64,000 bases of DNA. It comes from Zingiber officinale (lineage: Eukaryota > Streptophyta > Magnoliopsida > Zingiberales > Zingiberaceae). The DNA lies in contig NC_056003.1 of NCBI RefSeq assembly GCF_018446385.1, forward strand, positions 21,015,198-21,079,197, written 5' to 3'. Shown here piece after piece: positions 59,601-64,000 of this stretch. Position numbers and translations under genes: made by a program. Under the pieces are notes generated by a model. It did not search any database. It had not been told where the DNA came from and saw only the letters and a list, made by a program, of their open reading frames with translations. Numbering within the stretch: the stretch's first letter is position 1; every line of letters starts with the position of its first letter.

Positions 59601-60782
59601 GCGACATAATCTCTGTGCTTATCTAACCCAGGAATCATTTTCAATAACTGTAAAAAAAAAAAAAAAAATTTAGAGAAACAAAAATAAGTTGATGGTGCCG
59701 TAGAAAATTGACATACTTATCTACTGAAATTTTCAACTTACACCCTTGTATCGTTCATAGGCATAAAAATTTATTGAAGAATAAGGTAAGCGGTGAGCAA
59801 TTGTCACCAAATTTCCTTTCCAAAAAGCTCTAAAACCTTCTTCAGAAACAATTCGAGAAGCCTCCTTCCATATGCTTGCTTTCCCCAGAGCAGCTGCATC
59901 AGAGTGCATTCCTTGCACCTAAATTTGACAACGAACAATTAAACCCATGAAATATACAGAGAAAAATGAAGGGATGCCAAGTATATACATCAAACTAAAA
60001 ACTAGAAAGACATACATTGGCTTTGTAAGTTACATAATTATAAAAACAATGCAGATAAATATAAAGAAAATACTTTTTTTAAAAAGCCTAGTTAATATCA
60101 TAGATCAATTACTCAATAACCCATCCAAATTCAGCCATACATGACAAAGAGAGAAAACCCACTGAAATGCCTAAAATCTTAAAAACAGTAGACACAACAA
60201 AATCATATGCCTGCTAAATTCGTTTTAGATTACCAACGTATGTTTTTAAGCTTCCGAAGTGGTATCTCTATTAATAATGCCCCTGAAAAAAAAATACAAC
60301 AAAGCTGTGCATCAAAATTTTCAAGCATTCTTTATGCTGGCAAATATTTTCCAACTCTATTGTCACCCAAAAAAAAAGAGGAATTCACTGTAAATATTTT
60401 CCAGTTGCAACTGTTGAAGCAGCAAATTGACAAGAATATCTCTCATCCTACATCATTTTACTAAACACGAGGAGCAGCAGGAGTGCTCAATTAGAATAAA
60501 ATCCAAGACTTAGTAGAACATGGATACCTGAAAAAGAATGGTAAGACGAGCAAGAGGGGCCGTACACGTCTTGCTGACAGCGCCGGCGACACCGCCAGCT
60601 ATAAGGTGCTCCAGCGTCCCAATCTGCGGCTGGTGCTGCAACTGCTGCTTCAGCGTCTGGCTCTGCTGCTGCGTGGAGAACCTCCTCTTCCCGTCACCGA
60701 CGCCACCGTCTCCGAGGCCGGATGATAGAGCTCTCTGCCGACTGTCCTCCACCACAACCCCCACCCGCGCATCCGTCTGCAT
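56672..60782 (-). CDS. Mitochondrial carrier family (SLC25) protein, 7 exons, 354 aa
   Basis: Inner-membrane solute carrier with three carrier repeats. Exons on the minus strand: 60782-60528, 59918-59742, 59647-59498, 59041-58940, 58858-58788, 58710-58643, 56913-56672 (stop TAG). All phases agree. After a Gln-rich, Arg-containing N terminus of about 55 residues come the repeats: [20 protein letters not shown] with the unusual signature PLARL (Ala where Asp/Glu is usual), [20 protein letters not shown] with PLDLVRTR, and [20 protein letters not shown] with PLDLVRRR. Each repeat ends in the usual aromatic/Gly block ([24 protein letters not shown]). The closest match I recall is the plant subgroup of uncharacterised carriers related to At3g53940, At2g37890 and At3g55640. 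The substrate cannot be read from the sequence. Confidence 0.93.
56914..58642 (-). other. Carrier gene intron 6 (1.7 kb)
   Basis: Minus-strand donor GTATG (58642) and acceptor TCTGCAG (56914). About 57480-57780 is GC-richer than its surroundings (GGTATCCCCCTCCAAGCGAG, CTTTCGCTCGTCCCTTCGCA) and may be a transposon remnant. No ends or domains were recognised. Confidence 0.6.
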
Positions 60783-61340
60783 CTCTCCCTCGCCGCGCGT
60801 GCTCCTCGAAACCCCTAGGACGAAGCCGGAGGACCTCTGGCGTGCATCGACGGCCTCCTCTCCGAGGTATTCGAAGCCCTTTTAGTCCCTCATTTACCCT
60901 TTGCTTGGCGTTTTTGACCCTTTTCGTGAGCTCCACGTTGCAAACCCATTAAAAATCTCCTAAACTGATGTGGACCGCGTTGGCTGTGACGTTGGGGCCC
61001 TTTTGTTGACCTATATCAGTCCAGTGTGTGAGAGTTGAGTATGGTTGGCGGTGAGGATTAGTTTCAGTCGGTAGTTCATCAATGGATCGGACGGCTAGAG
61101 AAGTCCCACGTAGCTTCGGGGGACGACCACCCACCGACATCGGTGGAATTTAGCACGTGACAGATTCACAAGGGAGAAGGAGGCAACCGACTTCAGTTGG
61201 GGGCTCCGAAATGGGCAACAGAGACGGCCGTGTGCGTCATTTTTTGGGCCGTCACCGGCCCCAAACTCTTAGCGAGCCTTAGCTTAGTCCTGGGCCCGAG
61301 GATTGGGCCAAAGCCGGTCCAGCCCGGATCTGTATTAGTC
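60783..61340. promoter_or_regulatory. Upstream region of the carrier gene
   Basis: Balanced-GC DNA upstream of the carrier ATG that must contain its promoter and 5' UTR. A CCACCCACCGACATCGGTGG partial palindrome lies at about 61127. No TATA box could be placed with confidence. Confidence 0.4.
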
Positions 61341-62250
61341 CTATTTAATCTTTTTTAAGAAAAAATTACTAATGAATTTAATTTTTTATTATTGAAAATT
61401 TTATAAAAATTAGAGAGGGTTTTAAAATACTGAATTTAGGGTCTTTAGACTATAGTAGGGATCCTCTGGTCCGTAAATTACGGACTAGGAGATGGTCCAC
61501 TGATGTAAACCCTTGATTTGGATGGACCCCATCTATTTAAAGATGAGGTACACATAAATCAAAGGTCCTCATGTAATGGACATATTGCATCAAAATAATA
61601 TTTATCAATTTGATTAAATTTTTTAAAATTTTATCAAAATTATTTTAAAATAATGTAAAAATTATTATATAACTTTTAAATCATAAATTCACGTTAAACA
61701 TATTATAGCCATCTGAATAGTTTCTACACATAAATTATAAACTCTAAATTCAAAATTCATATTAAATACATTATAACATCTACTTGACATCTCCTACCTA
61801 TTATATCAACCACGCATAATTGTTACAACAAAATTGGACCATGGGTTTTTTTAATAAAATCAACGTCAATTTGAGTTTTTTTTTAAACGGATGCTTGCCC
61901 TAATTCGGGACGTCCAATTGATTTTTGCCCAAATAATAAATTCAAAATCAAGAAAATGGATAGATAAACAAGACTGATAATAAATAATATACGATGGCGT
62001 GCAAATATGAATAAAATAATTGATATGTAGCAAAGGTTAAAATAATAAAGCCTTATTGAGTCCTACAAAGAAAAAAAAATCTGTAAATTATATTATTTAA
62101 AAAAAAAAAAGTTTAAATATCAAAAAGTAAAAAATTTTAAGGATACTTTTTTTTGTAATGAACATAAATATGATTTTTTTTTTTTTACTTTTTATATTAA
62201 TAGTTTATTTTCATTAATAATTTTTCCCCTATTTTCAGTCTAAAACGACC
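61341..62250. other. AT-rich intergenic DNA
   Basis: It contains a short hairpin GGTCCGTAAATTACGGAC (61469-61486) and a poly-A/T-rich stretch at 62060-62220. No genes were seen. Confidence 0.5.
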
Positions 62251-63260
62251 TATTATAGTAGCTATAAAAAAATAATAATTTATAGATGTTGGCCCGTGGA
62301 AAATTTATGTGGAACCAAATCGATCAGTCAACGATAGTCAATAAAACTAACTGAAATTATCATTTTTTTTTATAAATTTATAGATGTTAGTATTATAGCT
62401 GCTACAATTGACAACTGAGTTATAATTATATAGTTGTAGTAGTTATGAGAATTGTAGCTACTATAATATAAAAAAATTAAGATTAAAATTATTTGAAGTT
62501 TTAAAAATAATTTAAACTATATTTGTTTAGCCTAAAATCTAACCGTTACATGTTCCATCTCATAACAAATTATAGATATATGTATGATCTTCGATTTAAT
62601 ATATTGTAGTCTAATGATTCAACCTGAGTCAAAAGTTTGAACTTCTTAAAATTTAAGATTTAGCGTTATAGCAGTTATAATTTTATAACTACTACAATTG
62701 AAATGTCACGCAATTATAGTAGCTATGATTTCGTAGTTGCTATAATTATATAATACCTAGGAAATCATAGCTGCTATAAAGTGAAAATCTAAAATTTAAA
62801 AGGTTATAACTTTTGACTCGGGTAGAACCACAATATCAAATCGAAGTTCGTTAAAAAATCTTCGATTTTCCATATTGTGCGCCCCATGATTCAACTTGAA
62901 TTAAAAGTTATGTTATCTCAAAATTATAATTTTAGTGGCTACGATTTTATAATTGCTATAATATGTGTACTCGATAAATTTTTAGAATCCATAATTTTTT
63001 ACTTAAATTGAACCATAAGACATATAAATATACCAAATTGAAGATCTCTAAGTGAGTTTTGATTTGATATATTGTGTGTCTCGTTGTTAAACCTAAATTA
63101 AAATGTATGGTCTCTTAAAAAAATTTCCATATTATAATAGTTACGGAATCGTAACTACTATAATTGTGTGGTAAATCATTTGTAATCGATATGATATCAT
63201 AACTATTATAATTATATCATAGTTATAAGTTCGTAGTTGTTATAATGTGTCTAAGTTAGA
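62250..63260. repeat. Cluster of fold-back AT-rich repeats
   Basis: At least three units of about 220-260 bp, each framed by inverted phrases of the kind CGATTTGATATATTG / CAATAT(C/A)AAATCGAAG. Each contains several short inverted phrases such as ATTATAGTAGCTATGATTTC and GTAGTTGCTATAATT. The phrases match the unit at 54330-54670. No coding potential or TSD was found. Confidence 0.65.
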
Positions 63261-63719
63261 TGAGAAAATAAATAGATGAAAGATAATAATAAAAATAAAC
63301 TTTTATTTTTTAGTGAAAAATAGTTCTATCACTTTATAGAAGTGTAAAATATCTTTTTGATAATAGAAAGTCCTTTCATTAAAAACAAATATCTATATAT
63401 AGACACACAGGGGGTGTGATTGCATGTAAAAAAAAAAGGTTTAAAGATGAGTTGTCATGCAGTGAATATTCAACAAGTGGGTAATTGATCGTTGACAATT
63501 AACATTTTTAGGTAAAAAATGATTAATGATTATTATTTAACTACATTGGTTTTCATAAATAACGAGTTTTAAGTGTATACCTCGATTAGGGCGCGGACAT
63601 ACAGATCTTTATTGCACATTCAATAATTCACCTTATTTTCAAAAACATCCTTGATTAAATAAAAAATCTCGGTTCATATGGTACGTCTTAGCACCCATTA
63701 ATATGTCCCTAGACTAGAG

Positions 63720-63890
63720 CTAAAAATGAGCCGAGTCGAGCCCGAATAGCATACTACTCGAGCTCAATTCGATATAGGTTTTACCTACTTGAGTTGGGGC
63801 TTGAATTTGATTGAGTATTGAATTTCAAGCTCGAGCTTGGCTTATGAATGTATCGAGTACTCCAGCTCGTGCTCGAAAAAGTTCAAAATT
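63720..63890. repeat. Fragment related to the CGAGC-rich hAT element
   Basis: GAGCCGAGTCGAGCCCGAATA, ACTCGAGCTC and CAAGCTCGAGCTTGGC phrases resemble the interior of 51277-51831. The right end is not resolved before the window ends. Confidence 0.55.
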
Positions 63891-64000
63891 TGAGCATAAT
63901 CCTGAAATACAAAATTTCAAATAAAACAACCACTTTTATTCACATTTTTAAACATAACCCAAGTCCAAATAATTAAAAGGAAGATTAAGAAAAATCTAAA

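Overview
This window is nuclear DNA of a flowering plant. Genes are split by AT-rich, GT-AG introns. Transposons of every major plant class are present: Ty1/copia, hAT, PIF/Harbinger-like, LINE and SINE. The host proteins match angiosperm families closely. The captured DELLA fragment and the retrotransposon style suggest a monocot, possibly a non-grass one, but that is inference at low confidence.

Four host genes were reconstructed exon by exon. (1) 4472-12170 (+): the last 550 codons of P5CS, the bifunctional proline-synthesis enzyme. Its 5' exons lie left of the window, beyond a minus-strand Ty1/copia element (1-4023) that appears to sit in one of its introns. (2) 17965-21818 (+): DGD2-type digalactosyldiacylglycerol synthase, 4 coding exons, 480 aa. 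(3) 23649-32410 (+): folylpolyglutamate synthase, 16 exons, 549 aa, with an N-terminal extension that looks like an organelle transit peptide. (4) 56672-60782 (-): a mitochondrial carrier (SLC25) protein, 7 exons, 354 aa. The four have unrelated metabolic roles and show no sign of co-regulation.

32.7-53.8 kb is a nested block of minus-strand Ty1/copia elements with gag of the UBN2/zinc-knuckle type: paired LTRs, mosaic LTRs and one clean solo LTR (46242-47286, duplication GTGTT). Several LTR families carry their own array of perfect short palindromes (ATCGAT-, GTCGAC- or GGCGCC-centred). Where a TATA-like box can be seen, the array lies just upstream of it in the element's sense direction. 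Inside the block, a PIF/Harbinger-like element (44124-45607, duplication TAG) carries about 220 codons of a DELLA growth-repressor gene.

Elsewhere there are three non-autonomous hAT-type elements with 8-bp duplications (16060-17115, 51277-51831, 54742-55126), a probable fourth without one (26633-27498), an Au-type SINE (about 15690-15852), a LINE endonuclease remnant in an FPGS intron, and a family of fold-back AT-rich repeats (54.3-54.7 and 62.3-63.3 kb). Much of the remainder is AT-rich intergenic DNA without recognisable genes.
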